DNA of 64,000 nt from Cryobacterium sp. BB307 (GCF_012274275.1 NZ_JAANZA010000001.1:806001-870000), one strand, 5' to 3'; shown: positions 9,717 to 19,042, numbered from the stretch's first letter. The notes: generated by a model from the sequence alone, not told the origin. Translations and numbers: made by a program.

Positions 9717-9742
9717 GCGCTCGCGGCGTGGCGCACGGCCAC

Positions 9743-9846
9743 CCCCCGTTATGCAGGACTTTCACCTCGTTTTCGGGCCGTTCATTGGCCACTGAGCCCG
9801 CCGCCGAACGTACTGCACAACAAGGAATGGTCCTGCACAACAGGGG
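9743..9846. repeat. Palindromic element in the P450/coaA convergent gap
   Basis: Terminal arms 9743-9759 and 9830-9846 are inverted copies matching at 15 of 17 positions (both mismatches can form G-T pairs). Inside, CTGCACAACA occurs twice as a direct repeat (from 9813 and 9833). It fills most of the 159-base gap between two converging genes and could act as a two-way terminator or be a small mobile-derived repeat. Confidence 0.6.
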
Positions 9847-9875
9847 CGTCGGGCTGGAGTGGGCGCCGGGCGCCT

Positions 9876-10823
9876 CTAGATCTTCCGCAGCAGGATCGTG
9901 TTGACGGTGTGCTGCGAGTCCTTGCGCAGCACGAGCTTGGCGCGTGAGCGCGTGGGCAGCACGTTCTGCAGCAGGTTCGGCTCGTTGATGCGGTGCCAGA
10001 TGTCCCTCGCCATCGCGCGCGCTTCCGCCTCACTGAGCCCGGCGAACCGGTGGAAGTACGAGGACGGGTTGGCAAAGGCGCCCTGCTGCAGCTTCATGAA
10101 GCGGTCCTCGTACCAGCGCGCGATGTCCGACGTGCGCGCATCGACGTAGACCGAGAAGTCGAACAGGTCGCTCAGGGCGAGCTCGTGCCCCGCCGCCGGA
10201 GGCTGCAGCACGTTCAAGCCTTCGACAATCAGGATGTCCGGACGGCGAACGACCACCTCGGCGTCGCCGACGATGTCGTAGCGCAGATGCGAATAGAAGG
10301 GAGCCCGCACCTCGGAGGCACCGGACTTCACCTGGGTCACGAACCGGAGCAGCGCACGTCGGTCGTACGACTCGGGGAAACCCTTCCGCTCCATCAGGCC
10401 ACGCCGCTCCAGCTCCCGGTTGGGGAACAGGAAACCGTCGGTGGTGACCAGCTCGACGCGGGGCGTCTCATCCCAACGGGCAAGCAGCTCGCGCAGCACC
10501 CGCGCGATCGTCGACTTGCCGACTGCAACAGAGCCGGCGACGCCGATCACGAACGGCGTGCTCTGACTGCGCTGCCGCAGGAAGCTGCTCGTCGCGGCGT
10601 GCAGCCGCTTCGCGCCGACCGCATACAGGCTGATCAGCCTGCTGAGCGGCAGATAGACATCCGACACCTCCCGCAGGTCGAGCACGTCGCCGAGACCGCG
10701 CAACTCGACGAGTTCCTTGGCGGTCAGTGGTTGTTCGGTGGTCGGCGCCAGCTCTGCCCAGGTCGCTCTCGCGATCTCCTGGTACGGGGTCAGGTGGCCG
10801 GCCCCGTTGGAGGGCTCAGGCAT
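9876..10823 (-). CDS. coaA: Type I pantothenate kinase
   Basis: CoaA phosphorylates pantothenate, the first and controlling step of coenzyme A synthesis, using ATP. The 315-residue protein has the P-loop GSVAVGKST (97-105), [10 protein letters not shown] after it and [15 protein letters not shown], all typical of the type I family (about 312-316 residues). ATG 10823 is preferred to GTG 10847 because a TAGGCT box lies 8 bases before it, giving a leaderless mRNA, and because the length then fits. It is divergent from glmS (68 bases between starts) and converges on the P450. Confidence 0.96.
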   Translation of the reverse strand: MPEPSNGAGHLTPYQEIARATWAELAPTTEQPLTAKELVELRGLGDVLDLREVSDVYLPLSRLISLYAVGAKRLHAATSSFLRQRSQSTPFVIGVAGSVAVGKSTIARVLRELLARWDETPRVELVTTDGFLFPNRELERRGLMERKGFPESYDRRALLRFVTQVKSGASEVRAPFYSHLRYDIVGDAEVVVRRPDILIVEGLNVLQPPAAGHELALSDLFDFSVYVDARTSDIARWYEDRFMKLQQGAFANPSSYFHRFAGLSEAEARAMARDIWHRINEPNLLQNVLPTRSRAKLVLRKDSQHTVNTILLRKI

Positions 10824-10831
10824 TGACAAAA

Positions 10832-10837
10832 AGCCTA
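10832..10837 (-). promoter_or_regulatory. -10 box of coaA (leaderless promoter)
   Basis: On the minus strand this reads TAGGCT and ends 8 bases before the ATG at 10823. This supports that start over the upstream GTG. Confidence 0.55.
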
Positions 10838-10877
10838 CTAGTGACACGGGACGCCTTCACGTCCAGACTTGGTGGCA

Positions 10878-10883
10878 TAAAAT
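10878..10883 (+). promoter_or_regulatory. -10 box of glmS (leaderless promoter)
   Basis: TAAAAT, close to the consensus -10, ends 8 bases before the ATG of glmS; TTCACG at 10856-10861 is a possible weak -35. The resulting leader is almost nil, so there is no room for a glmS ribozyme. Confidence 0.6.
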
Positions 10884-10891
10884 CGTTCACC

Positions 10892-12745
10892 ATGTGCGGA
10901 ATCGTGGGTTACGTCGGGAGCGACCAGAGCATCGAGGTGCTGCTCGGCGGACTCAAGCGCCTGGAATACCGGGGCTACGACTCCGCGGGAATCGCTGTCC
11001 TCGACGGGACTGGCCGGCTCGAGACGCGCAAGCGCGCCGGCAAGCTGCAGATGCTCGTCAACGAGATCGAGCGCTCGCCGATCCCCAACGGCTCCACCGG
11101 AATCGGGCACACCCGCTGGGCGACCCACGGCGGCCCAACCGACGACAACGCGCATCCGCACCTCAGCAACGACGGCAAGCTGGCGCTAATCCACAACGGC
11201 ATCATCGAAAACTTCGCGCCGCTGCGCGACGAGCTTGTCGCAGCGCACCCGGAGACCGTGTTCACGAGCGAGACCGACAGTGAGGTCGCCGCAAAGCTGG
11301 TCGGATACGAGTACGAGAAGACCGGCGACCTGACCGAGGCGCTGCGGCGGGTCGTTGCCCGGCTTGATGGCGCATTCACGCTGCTGGTCATGCACCAGGA
11401 CCACCCGGGCGTCGTCGTCGGCGCTCGCCGCAACTCGCCGCTCGTGATCGGCCTCGGCGAGGGCGAGAACTTCCTCGGCTCGGACGTCGCGGCGTTCGTC
11501 GAGCACACCAGCCGCGCCGTCGCGCTGGGTCAGGACCAGCTCGTGACGATAACACCGAGCACGTTCACCGTCGTCGACTTCGACGGGAACCCGGTCGAGA
11601 CCCAGGAGTTCGAGGTGTCGTGGGATGCGTCGGCGGCCGACAAGGGCGGCTGGTCCAGCTTCATGGCCAAGGAGATCGCCGAGGAGCCAGACGCGATCGC
11701 AAACACCCTGCTCGGCCGCGCGGTCGACGGGCTGGTCGAGATCCCGGAGCTCGAGGAATTCGCCAATGAGCTCGGCCAGGTCAACCGCATCGTCATCGTC
11801 GGCGCAGGCACCGCCGCGTACGCCGGAATGCTCGGTCAATACGCCATTGAGAAGTGGGCGCGCGTGCCCGTCGACGTGCAACTGGCGCACGAGTTCCGCT
11901 ACCGCGACCCGGTCATCGACGATCGCACCCTTGTCGTGTCGATCAGCCAGTCCGGCGAGACCATGGACACCCTGCTCGCGGTGCAGTTCGCCAAGAGCCA
12001 GGGCGCACGCACCCTGTCGATCTGCAACACCCAGGGCGCCTCGATTGCGCGGGAGTCGGATGCCGTGGTCTACACCCACGCCGGCCCTGAGGTCGCCGTC
12101 GCGTCGACCAAGGCGTTCGTCGCCCAGGTGACCGCGCTGTACCTCTTCGGGATGCACCTCGCCCGCCTGCGCGGCACCCTCGACGAGCCGGAACTGCGCC
12201 GGTTGTTCGACGAGCTGCACGCCATCCCGGAGAAGCTTGGCGTTGTGCTCGAGCAGCACGACAAGATCCGCGAGCTCGCGCACTGGATGAGCGACACGCG
12301 ATCCGTGCTGTTCCTCGGACGCCACGTCGGCTACCCGATCGCCCTCGAGGGCGCGCTGAAGCTGAAGGAGCTCGCCTACATCCACGCCGAGGGCTTCGCG
12401 GCCGGTGAGCTGAAGCACGGCCCGATCGCGCTGATCGAGCCCGGCCAGCCGGTCTTCGTGCTGGTGCCGAGCCCGCGCGCGAAGGACTCTCTGCACGGCA
12501 AGGTGATCAGCAACATCCAGGAGATCCGCGCTCGGGGCGCACGCGTGCTGGCCATCGCGGAACAGGGAGATGCCGCAGTGCTGCCGCACGCGGATGTCGT
12601 CTTCCACATCCCGCTGGCATCCACGATGTTCGAGCCGCTGCTTTCGGTCGCCCCGTTGCAGATCTTCGCGATGGAACTGTCTGCGGCGAAGGGGCTTGAC
12701 GTCGACCAGCCCCGGAACCTCGCCAAGTCAGTCACCGTGGAGTAG
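10892..12745 (+). CDS. glmS: Glutamine--fructose-6-phosphate aminotransferase (isomerizing)
   Basis: GlmS makes glucosamine-6-phosphate from fructose-6-phosphate and glutamine. The 617-residue protein starts MCGIVGYVG, so Cys2 becomes the N-terminal nucleophile of the class II glutaminase domain (about 2-230, with GHTRWATHG). Two SIS sugar-isomerase domains follow (SISQSGETMDTL in the first; LKELAYIHAEGFAAGELKHGP in the second), and the chain ends LAKSVTVE. The ATG is fixed by the required Cys2 and by the TAAAAT box 8 bases upstream; the open frame before it is a shadow of coaA. AcpS follows 3 bases later. Confidence 0.98.
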   Translation: MCGIVGYVGSDQSIEVLLGGLKRLEYRGYDSAGIAVLDGTGRLETRKRAGKLQMLVNEIERSPIPNGSTGIGHTRWATHGGPTDDNAHPHLSNDGKLALIHNGIIENFAPLRDELVAAHPETVFTSETDSEVAAKLVGYEYEKTGDLTEALRRVVARLDGAFTLLVMHQDHPGVVVGARRNSPLVIGLGEGENFLGSDVAAFVEHTSRAVALGQDQLVTITPSTFTVVDFDGNPVETQEFEVSWDASAADKGGWSSFMAKEIAEEPDAIANTLLGRAVDGLVEIPELEEFANELGQVNRIVIVGAGTAAYAGMLGQYAIEKWARVPVDVQLAHEFRYRDPVIDDRTLVVSISQSGETMDTLLAVQFAKSQGARTLSICNTQGASIARESDAVVYTHAGPEVAVASTKAFVAQVTALYLFGMHLARLRGTLDEPELRRLFDELHAIPEKLGVVLEQHDKIRELAHWMSDTRSVLFLGRHVGYPIALEGALKLKELAYIHAEGFAAGELKHGPIALIEPGQPVFVLVPSPRAKDSLHGKVISNIQEIRARGARVLAIAEQGDAAVLPHADVVFHIPLASTMFEPLLSVAPLQIFAMELSAAKGLDVDQPRNLAKSVTVE

Positions 12746-12748
12746 GCG

Positions 12749-13129
12749 GTGATCGTCGGCATCGGCGTTGACGTGGTCGATTTGGCCCGTTTCGAGCGCG
12801 CCGCCCGGCGAACTCCTGCGCTTCTCCCACGTTTGTTCGCTGACAGCGAACGAACGCAGGGCGGACGTGAGCTATCCCTTCATTCGCTGGCCGCCCGATT
12901 CGCCGCCAAGGAAGCGCTCATCAAGGCGATCGGACACTCCGACGGCGTGTCCTGGCACGACATGGCGGTCTCCGCCGATGACCGCGGCAACCCGCACTTC
13001 GAGGTCTCAGGGGGCGCGGCCGAGCTTCTGGTCGAGCTGCGAATCGACCGCCTGCACCTCTCGATGTCACATGACGCGGGGATCGCGATAGCGTACGTCA
13101 TGGCCGAATCCGCGAGAACGTCGAAGTGA
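12749..13129 (+). CDS. acpS: Holo-[acyl-carrier-protein] synthase
   Basis: AcpS transfers 4'-phosphopantetheine from CoA to a serine of acyl carrier protein. The 126-residue protein has the two family motifs: GIGVDVVDLARFE with the Mg-binding Asp8, and RFAAKEALIKA with Glu55. GTG start. It sits 3 bases after glmS and overlaps alr by 4 bases (GTGA), so the genes are translationally coupled. The nearby coaA supplies the CoA donor pathway. Confidence 0.96.
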   Translation: MIVGIGVDVVDLARFERAARRTPALLPRLFADSERTQGGRELSLHSLAARFAAKEALIKAIGHSDGVSWHDMAVSADDRGNPHFEVSGGAAELLVELRIDRLHLSMSHDAGIAIAYVMAESARTSK

Positions 13130-14250
13130 GCGGGCTGCACCGCGAAGCAGTAGTCGACCTCGACGCCATCGCAAGCAACGTTGAGACACTGCGCGCCACC
13201 ATCGGCACCAAGCACATGATGGCCGTCGTCAAGGCGAACGGCTACGGTCACGGCGCGCTCCCGGTCGCCCGCGCCGCCCTCGACGGCGGCGCCGACTGGC
13301 TTGGCCTCGTCGACATCGCCGAGGCGCTCGAGCTGAGGGGTGCCGGCATCTTGGCGCCGCTGCTGGCGTGGTTGCACGGTCACGACGAGGACTTCCGGAT
13401 GGCGGTCGAGTCAGGGGTGGACGTTGGGATCAGCTCGCTCGAGCAGCTGGAACTGGCGGCATCCGCGGCATCCCGTGACGGTATCGCGCACGTGCACCTG
13501 AAGCTCGACACCGGACTGCACCGCAACGGAGTTCCGGCAGAGCAGTGGGAGCCGGTCGTGCAGCGCGCGGCCGAGCTTGAGCGCGCAGGCAGTATCCGCG
13601 TACGCGGCCTGTTCAGCCACCTCGCGAACGCGAGCCCGGACGACGATGCCAACCAGGTGGCGGCCTTCGTCCGGGGTCTGGAGGCGGCTGAGGCTGCTGG
13701 ACTCACGCCGCAGCTACGGCACCTGGCGTCTACCTCGGCGGCTCTTGCGCTGCCGGGCACGCGCTTCGACATGGTTCGGACCGGCATCGGGATCTACGGG
13801 CTATCACCGTTCGAGGATCGACCGTCCGCCGAGCTCGGACTGGTCCCGGCGCTGGAACTCGCCTCGACGGTCGTCGCAGTGAAGCGGGTCCCGGCCGGCG
13901 GCGGCGTCTCCTACGGCTACCGCTTTCGGGCGGAGACCGACACCACTGTCGCGCTCGTCCCCCTCGGCTACGGCGATGGCATTCCGCGGTCGGCCTCCGG
14001 TCGCGGGCCGGTCGGCATCAACGGGCAGGTGCACACCATCGCCGGCACGATCGCGATGGACCAGGTGCTCGTCGACATTGGCGACGCGGATGTGCGCGTC
14101 GGCGATCGCGCGGTGTTCTTCGGCGACCCGGCGACCGGGGTGCCGTCGGTCGATGACTGGGCGCACGCATCCGACAGCATCAACTACGAAATCGTCACGC
14201 GGCTTGGCAATCGGATTACTCGCACCTACCGGGGAGGGAGCGCCGGGTGA
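13126..14250 (+). CDS. alr: Alanine racemase
   Basis: Alr interconverts L- and D-alanine with pyridoxal phosphate, providing D-Ala for peptidoglycan. The 374-residue protein has the PLP-binding AVVKANGYGHG with Lys36, the TIM-barrel motif FSHLANA, and in the C-terminal beta domain GGGVSYGYRF with the second catalytic Tyr, followed by GYGDGIPR. GTG start overlaps the acpS stop by 4 bases; its own stop overlaps tsaE by 4 bases. The placement among wall and t6A genes is standard for actinobacteria. Confidence 0.97.
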   Translation: MSGLHREAVVDLDAIASNVETLRATIGTKHMMAVVKANGYGHGALPVARAALDGGADWLGLVDIAEALELRGAGILAPLLAWLHGHDEDFRMAVESGVDVGISSLEQLELAASAASRDGIAHVHLKLDTGLHRNGVPAEQWEPVVQRAAELERAGSIRVRGLFSHLANASPDDDANQVAAFVRGLEAAEAAGLTPQLRHLASTSAALALPGTRFDMVRTGIGIYGLSPFEDRPSAELGLVPALELASTVVAVKRVPAGGGVSYGYRFRAETDTTVALVPLGYGDGIPRSASGRGPVGINGQVHTIAGTIAMDQVLVDIGDADVRVGDRAVFFGDPATGVPSVDDWAHASDSINYEIVTRLGNRITRTYRGGSAG

Positions 14251-14720
14251 TCGAACTGCGGATCAGCACTCCGGAGGAGATGGAGGCGCTCGGCGCCCGC
14301 ATCGCGAGCAGGCTGGAGGCGGGCGACCTGGTCGTGCTCAGCGGCGAGCTGGGCGCCGGCAAGACCACGCTGACCCGCGGGCTCGGTGAAGCGCTCGGCG
14401 TGCGCGGCACCGTGACGAGCCCGACCTTCGTGCTCGCGCGCACGCATCCGCGCGGCGACCCTCTCCCCCCGCTCGTGCACGTCGACGCCTACCGACTGGG
14501 CAGCGCGACGGAACTGGACGACCTGGACATCGACTACCCGGGCTCGATTGTCGTGGTCGAGTGGGGCGCGGGGATGCTCGATGGTGTCGCCGAGTCCTGG
14601 CTCGAGGTGGACATCGAACGGCCGACCGGCGCAAGTGCGGCCACGGATGACTCGTATGCCGAGCCCCGTTCGGTGATCATCACCGGGCATGGTCCCCGCT
14701 GGGCGGACCTTCGCCTCTAG
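14247..14720 (+). CDS. tsaE: tRNA t6A37 modification ATPase TsaE
   Basis: TsaE is the ATPase that works with TsaB and TsaD in making N6-threonylcarbamoyladenosine at position 37 of ANN-decoding tRNAs. The 157-residue protein has the P-loop GELGAGKTT (33-41) and the typical TSPTFVLA and HVDAYRL motifs. GTG start, 4-base overlap with alr. Partners tsaB and tsaD follow, with rimI between them. Confidence 0.95.
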   Translation: MIELRISTPEEMEALGARIASRLEAGDLVVLSGELGAGKTTLTRGLGEALGVRGTVTSPTFVLARTHPRGDPLPPLVHVDAYRLGSATELDDLDIDYPGSIVVVEWGAGMLDGVAESWLEVDIERPTGASAATDDSYAEPRSVIITGHGPRWADLRL

Positions 14721-14737
14721 CCGCACACGCGGGAAGT

Positions 14738-14743
14738 TAGGCT
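14738..14743 (+). promoter_or_regulatory. -10 box of tsaB (leaderless promoter)
   Basis: TAGGCT ends 6 bases before the ATG of tsaB in the only non-overlapping junction of the alr-tsaD run, so tsaB-rimI-tsaD may have its own leaderless start. Confidence 0.6.
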
Positions 14744-14749
14744 TGAGGG

Positions 14750-15367
14750 ATGCTGCTCGCCATCGACACCTCGGCCGGGAGCAGTGTCGCCATCGTCGAC
14801 CGGGACGCCGGAGTGCTCGCCCAGCGGAGCGTCGAAGACACCCGCAAACACGCGGAAGTCATCGGTGACCTGATCCGCGAATGCCTCGCGGAGTCCGGCA
14901 TCGCCACGAGCGCTCTTTCCGGAGTCGCGGTCGGCATGGGACCCGGCCCATTCACCGGCCTGCGGGTCGGGATCGCCGCCGCTGCGACCTTCGCATTCGC
15001 CGCGGGCAAGCCAGTCGTGCGCGTCGTCAGCCACGACGCCGTCGCCTTCGGCTGGTACGCCGACGGCAACACCGGAGCGCTGCTCGTCACCACGGATGCG
15101 CGCCGTCGCGAGGTGTACTGGTCCGAGTTCAGCGGCGCGGACGACGTCGGTCTCCCGGTCCGCGCAGCCGGCCCCGCAATCGCGAAGCCAGATGAGCTGA
15201 CGACCGGAGCCCACCGTCTGGACACGCACTGGGTGTCCGCGGCATCCGTCGGCCTGCTGGCCGAGCGCATCTACCAGCACGGGCGGGACTTCGCTGCGCC
15301 AGAGCCGGTATACCTGCGCTCGCCCGACGTCACCCTCTCCGCCGGCCCGAAGCGGGTGACCACATGA
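14750..15367 (+). CDS. tsaB: tRNA t6A37 modification complex dimerisation subunit TsaB
   Basis: TsaB is an ASKHA-fold partner that forms a heterodimer with TsaD for t6A synthesis. The 205-residue protein opens MLLAIDTSAGSSVAIVD and has the conserved GVAVGMGPGPFTGLRVGI stretch; it lacks the metal-binding histidines seen in TsaD, as expected for TsaB. ATG start with a TAGGCT box 6 bases upstream. Its ATGA end overlaps rimI by 4 bases. Confidence 0.94.
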   Translation: MLLAIDTSAGSSVAIVDRDAGVLAQRSVEDTRKHAEVIGDLIRECLAESGIATSALSGVAVGMGPGPFTGLRVGIAAAATFAFAAGKPVVRVVSHDAVAFGWYADGNTGALLVTTDARRREVYWSEFSGADDVGLPVRAAGPAIAKPDELTTGAHRLDTHWVSAASVGLLAERIYQHGRDFAAPEPVYLRSPDVTLSAGPKRVTT

Positions 15368-15858
15368 CCTGGCAGCTGCGCGCCGCAACCCCCGCCGACC
15401 TCGACGGCATCATGCAGCTGGAGGACTCGATCTTCGAAGCCGACGCGTGGTCGAGGGACAGCATGCTGGATGAGCTGGCGAGCGAGCATACCCGCTACCT
15501 GGTCGCCCACCGGCCGGAAGCCGACATACTCGACGCCTACGCCGGCATGCTCATGCCGCGCGGCTCGACCGAGGCGGACATCCAGACCATCGCCGTCGCG
15601 CCCGCCGCCCGCCGGTCCGGTCTCGGCCGCACGCTCATGCTCCAGCTCATCCACGACGCGCGGCAGGCCGGCGTGCGCGAGCTCTTCCTCGAGGTGCGCG
15701 CCGACAACCCGCCCGCCCAGGCGCTGTACGAGTCGCTGGGCTTCGAGCGGATCGGCGTGCGCACCGGCTACTACCAGCCCGACAATGTCGACGCGATCGT
15801 GATGCGGCTGACGATCCCGGATGCGCGGACCGTCCCGACGATCGGCGGCGGAGCGTGA
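15364..15858 (+). CDS. rimI: Ribosomal protein S18-alanine N-acetyltransferase RimI
   Basis: A 164-residue single-domain GNAT acetyltransferase. The acetyl-CoA loop is visible as [14 protein letters not shown] and the family ending as [21 protein letters not shown], which is typical of RimI; the usual role is N-terminal acetylation of S18 and, in some bacteria, other proteins. It sits between tsaB and tsaD, its usual place, with 4-base overlaps on both sides. Confidence 0.92.
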   Translation: MTWQLRAATPADLDGIMQLEDSIFEADAWSRDSMLDELASEHTRYLVAHRPEADILDAYAGMLMPRGSTEADIQTIAVAPAARRSGLGRTLMLQLIHDARQAGVRELFLEVRADNPPAQALYESLGFERIGVRTGYYQPDNVDAIVMRLTIPDARTVPTIGGGA

Positions 15859-16898
15859 ACGCCCCACTCGTGCTCGGCATCGAGACAAGCTGCGACGAGA
15901 CCGGGGTGGGGATCGTGCGCGGCACCGAGCTGCTCGCCAACGTCATCGCGTCGTCGATGGACGAGCACTCACGCTACGGCGGCGTGGTCCCGGAGATCGC
16001 CGCGCGCGCCCACCTCGAGGCCATGATGCCGACGCTGAAGGCAGCGCTCGCCGAAGCCGATGTCACCCTCGACGACCTCGACGCGATCGCCGTCACCAGC
16101 GGCCCCGGACTCGCCGGTGCCCTGATGGTGGGCATCGGCGCCGCCAAGGGGCTCGCCCTCGCCACCGGCAAGCCGCTGTACGCCGTGAACCACCTCGTCG
16201 GGCATGTCGGAGCGGACGTGCTGGGCGGCGAACCGCTCGAGCAGCCGACCGTGGCGCTGCTGGTCTCCGGCGGCCATACCTCTCTATTACTGGTGCGCGA
16301 TCTGGTCTCCGATGTCGAACTCCTCGGCGAGACCATCGACGACGCGGCGGGGGAGGCCTTCGACAAGGTCGCGCGGCTGCTGTCGCTGCCGTATCCGGGC
16401 GGCCCGCACATCGACCGCGCGGCCGCCGCCGGTGACCCGCGCGCCATCCAATTCCCGCGCGGCCTCAGCCGGCCGAAGGACCTCGAACGGCACCGCTACG
16501 ACTTCTCGTTCTCCGGACTGAAGACGGCCGTCGCCCGCTGGGTTGAGCAGCGACGCGACGCCGGAGAGGGCGTGCCGATCCCGGATGTCGCGGCGAGCTT
16601 CCGCGAAGCCGTTGCGGACGTGCTCATCACGAAGGCCGTGGCCGCCTGCAACGACCTCGGCGTGCCGAGGCTGCTGCTCGGCGGTGGCGTCGTGGCCAAT
16701 GCGCGCGTCCGCGAACTGGCCGAGCAGCGATGCGCAGAGCACGGAATCACGCTGCGCATCCCACCGCTGTCGCTGTGCACCGACAACGGCGCGATGATCG
16801 CCGAAGTGGGGGCGCAACTCGTGATGGCCGGACATGAGCCATCAAGCCTCGACTTCGGGGCCGACTCGACCCTCCCGGTCACGCAGATTCAGGCTTGA
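15855..16898 (+). CDS. tsaD: tRNA N6-adenosine threonylcarbamoyltransferase TsaD
   Basis: TsaD transfers threonylcarbamoyl from TC-AMP to A37 of tRNA. The 347-residue protein has [13 protein letters not shown] at the start, the metal-binding pair His113/His117 in [19 protein letters not shown], and the late metal-binding Asp in [16 protein letters not shown] start overlapping rimI. It ends the operon. In M. tuberculosis groES-groEL1 follow at this place; here two DUF4190 genes and a methyltransferase intervene. Confidence 0.97.
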   Translation: MNAPLVLGIETSCDETGVGIVRGTELLANVIASSMDEHSRYGGVVPEIAARAHLEAMMPTLKAALAEADVTLDDLDAIAVTSGPGLAGALMVGIGAAKGLALATGKPLYAVNHLVGHVGADVLGGEPLEQPTVALLVSGGHTSLLLVRDLVSDVELLGETIDDAAGEAFDKVARLLSLPYPGGPHIDRAAAAGDPRAIQFPRGLSRPKDLERHRYDFSFSGLKTAVARWVEQRRDAGEGVPIPDVAASFREAVADVLITKAVAACNDLGVPRLLLGGGVVANARVRELAEQRCAEHGITLRIPPLSLCTDNGAMIAEVGAQLVMAGHEPSSLDFGADSTLPVTQIQA

Positions 16899-17033
16899 AC
16901 GCACCGCTCTAGCCTCGCGACACACCGTCGCTACGCGATTGACAGCGTTCGCGCGGGACTGCCACTATGACTTGTGCCATCTCCGGCACCTGCCGAAATC
17001 CCGGCACACCCACCAATCACAGGAGCTTCCAGC

Positions 17034-17339
17034 ATGACCGAAACCACGCCTGCGCCGCAGCCGACTCCGTACACCACGGCTGCTCCCGCCGAGCAGAAGA
17101 CCAACGTCCTCGCGATCGTCTCACTCGTCTCCGCGTTCTTCGTCTCCCTCGTCGCGATCATCACCGGCCACATCGCCCTCAAGCAGATCGCTCAGACCGG
17201 TGAGAACGGCAAGGGCCTGGCGATCGCCGGCCTCATCATCGGCTACGTCGGCCTTGTTGTCGGCCTGATCTTCGTCATCCTGTGGTTCGCTGTCTTCGCC
17301 ACGTTTGCGACCGCCGGCGTCAGCGTCTCGACCTTCTAG
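17034..17339 (+). CDS. DUF4190-domain small membrane protein
   Basis: A 101-residue protein of unknown function: a Pro/Ala/Thr-rich N-terminus of ~28 residues, then two membrane segments (about 29-48 and 63-92) in the DUF4190 pattern, with GHIALKQI and GKGLAIAGLIIGYV. ATG 17034 has AGGAG 8 bases upstream. A possible promoter is TTGACA at 16939-16944 with a weak -10 near 16963. A strong terminator follows, and then a second gene of the same family, so the two are tandem paralogues transcribed separately. Confidence 0.82.
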   Translation: MTETTPAPQPTPYTTAAPAEQKTNVLAIVSLVSAFFVSLVAIITGHIALKQIAQTGENGKGLAIAGLIIGYVGLVVGLIFVILWFAVFATFATAGVSVSTF

Positions 17340-17354
17340 TTCACCAGAGCCGGG

Positions 17355-17380
17355 CCGCAGTCCCCCCGCGGGGACTGCGG
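17355..17380 (+). terminator. Intrinsic terminator after the first DUF4190 gene
   Basis: A perfect 11-bp stem (17355-17365 with 17370-17380) and 4-base loop is followed by a T-rich stretch. It separates the two DUF4190 paralogues. Confidence 0.88.
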
Positions 17381-17395
17381 CCTTTGCTTTTGCCC

Positions 17396-17401
17396 TAGTC
17401 T
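17396..17401 (+). promoter_or_regulatory. -10 box of the second DUF4190 gene (leaderless promoter)
   Basis: TAGTCT ends 7 bases before the ATG at 17409 and lies just after the terminator of the preceding gene. Confidence 0.55.
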
Positions 17402-17408
17402 GTCGTGC

Positions 17409-17870
17409 ATGACCAACGAGAACGACGCGCCCGCTCAGCCCTCCGCCGTGCAGCCTCCTGAGGCGCCGCCCGTGATCGCTCAGCCAGCGCCGCCGTCGCC
17501 ATACGCTCAGGCGCAGGTCACTCAGCAGCCCGTGAACAACCCGTACGCGCAGAACCCGTATGCCACACAGCCGTACAACGCGAATTACGGCGCTCCGCAG
17601 GACGCCAAGGGGCTCAGCATCGCGTCCATGGTCATCGGCATCGTGAGCCTTGTGCTGATGTTCTTCTACATCGGCTGGCTCACCGGCATCGCGGCGGTGA
17701 TCTTCGGACACATCGCGATGAAGAAAGAGCCCGCGGGCAAGGGCATGGCGCTGGCCGGCCTGATCACCGGCTACGTGGCCATCGGGTTGAGCCTGATCTT
17801 CCTCATCTTCGCCGTGCTGTTCTTCGGCTTCTTCATGTTTGCGCTCACCGGCGCCGCGACGTCCGTCTAG
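17409..17870 (+). CDS. DUF4190-domain membrane protein with Pro/Gln/Tyr-rich N-terminus
   Basis: A 153-residue paralogue of the preceding gene. About 65 cytoplasmic N-terminal residues are rich in Pro, Gln, Asn and Tyr (VNNPYAQNPYATQPYN), as in many actinobacterial membrane proteins of this type. Two membrane segments follow (about 75-105 and 118-148) with the family motifs GHIAMKKEPAGKGMALAGLI. Function unknown. It has its own TAGTCT box. Its stop codon shares the palindrome CTAG with the stop of the converging methyltransferase. Confidence 0.82.
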   Translation: MTNENDAPAQPSAVQPPEAPPVIAQPAPPSPYAQAQVTQQPVNNPYAQNPYATQPYNANYGAPQDAKGLSIASMVIGIVSLVLMFFYIGWLTGIAAVIFGHIAMKKEPAGKGMALAGLITGYVAIGLSLIFLIFAVLFFGFFMFALTGAATSV

Positions 17871-19042
17871 TCGCGCTCGGCGAGCACAGCGCGGTGTCGC
17901 CCGGCGATCCGGGTGATTATGAGCGTCGCCGAATGCTCGCCCTTCGGCGCGAGCTTCTTGCGCAGCTCGGCCGGGTCGATATCGGCTCCGCGTTTCTTGA
18001 TCTCGAGCGTCCCGATCCGGCGGGCTGCCAGCTCGCGCTTCAGGGTCTTGACGTCGAACGGGAACTCCTCGACAACGCGGAAGCGTGAGGCGAACGGCGA
18101 ATCGACTGCCGCATCCGACGTAAGCCAGGCGATCCGCTCGCTCACCATCCGAGCGCCGATCCTTCTGGCCAGGTCGCCGATCAGGCGTGCCCGGATGACT
18201 GCGCCATCCGGCTCGTACAGGTACTCGCCCAGCTGGCCGAGTTCAGCGTCCGCGCTGTCCTCGGCTGCGGTCAGCTCGGCCGCGCCATGCGGACCGATCA
18301 CCAGGGCGCTGCGCCGGATGCCTGACCTCGCCACCGCGCCAAACCACAGCCCGAGCTCGACCACCTCCCCGGCGTCCGAGATCCATTGCGCCTCTGCGTC
18401 CACTGGAATCAGGTCACGATCGATCGCGGGGGAAAGCTTGATGCCCGTCGGCTTCTGCCGGGCAACCTCGAAGGCGAAGTCGAGGGAGGGAGTCCAATCG
18501 GCCGGGTCGACCAGCCGCCGCGCCCCGGAACGACGGGCAGGGTCGAGGTAGAGGGCGTCGAACTCGGCGATGCCGATGTCCTCGGCGTCGGTATTGATCA
18601 CCGTCGAATCCGGCCAGGGCGCGAGGTTGTACGCGGCAATGGCAGCCGTCACCTCGTCCCGCTCGATTGCGGTGACCTTGAGGTCGATGCCCGCCATCGC
18701 CATGGCGTCGACGCCGATGCCGCAGCCGAGGTCGGCCACATGCGGCAGCCCGGCCGCGCGGAAGCGCTGCGCGTGCAACGCGGCGATCGGCAGCCTGGTC
18801 GCCTGCTCCAGCCCGGGCTCGGTGAACAGCATCCGGTCGGCGAACGGACCGAGCTTGTGCCTGGCCCGTCGTCGCAGCTTCGACTGGGTCAGGACCGCGG
18901 CGACCAGCTCGGGTGAGCGTCCCTCCTTGCGGAGGCGGTCGACCGTGCGCACGACGTCGTCGGTGCTCTCGTATTCGGGAAGCGAATCCAGCAGCCGCAA
19001 GCCCTCGGCCGACAGCAGCACGATGAGCTCGCTCTTGTCCAT
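17867..19042 (-). CDS. Class I SAM-dependent methyltransferase with THUMP-like C-terminal region
   Basis: A 391-residue predicted methyltransferase. The SAM-binding motif I is [16 protein letters not shown] (about residue 95), with an acidic AIERDE at the end of beta-2 and [12 protein letters not shown] in the motif IV position, where nucleic-acid methyltransferases have DPPY-like sequences. The C-terminal ~80 residues ([19 protein letters not shown], ending before [10 protein letters not shown]) look like the THUMP-like domain of this actinobacterial family. RNA is a likely target, but none is shown. ATG 19042 has GGAAG upstream; the frame continues upstream through the groES control region without support. 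Tail-to-tail overlap of 4 bases with DUF4190. Confidence 0.83.
   Translation of the reverse strand: MDKSELIVLLSAEGLRLLDSLPEYESTDDVVRTVDRLRKEGRSPELVAAVLTQSKLRRRARHKLGPFADRMLFTEPGLEQATRLPIAALHAQRFRAAGLPHVADLGCGIGVDAMAMAGIDLKVTAIERDEVTAAIAAYNLAPWPDSTVINTDAEDIGIAEFDALYLDPARRSGARRLVDPADWTPSLDFAFEVARQKPTGIKLSPAIDRDLIPVDAEAQWISDAGEVVELGLWFGAVARSGIRRSALVIGPHGAAELTAAEDSADAELGQLGEYLYEPDGAVIRARLIGDLARRIGARMVSERIAWLTSDAAVDSPFASRFRVVEEFPFDVKTLKRELAARRIGTLEIKKRGADIDPAELRKKLAPKGEHSATLIITRIAGRHRAVLAERD

Noticed and set aside
10824-10891. glmS ribozyme or riboswitch before glmS
   Set aside because: Only 68 bases separate coaA and glmS starts, and a TAAAAT box lies 8 bases before the ATG; there is no room for a transcribed leader.
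17867-17870. CTAG shared by two converging stop codons as a regulatory site
   Set aside because: It is explained by the palindromic nature of CTAG at tail-to-tail TAG stops.
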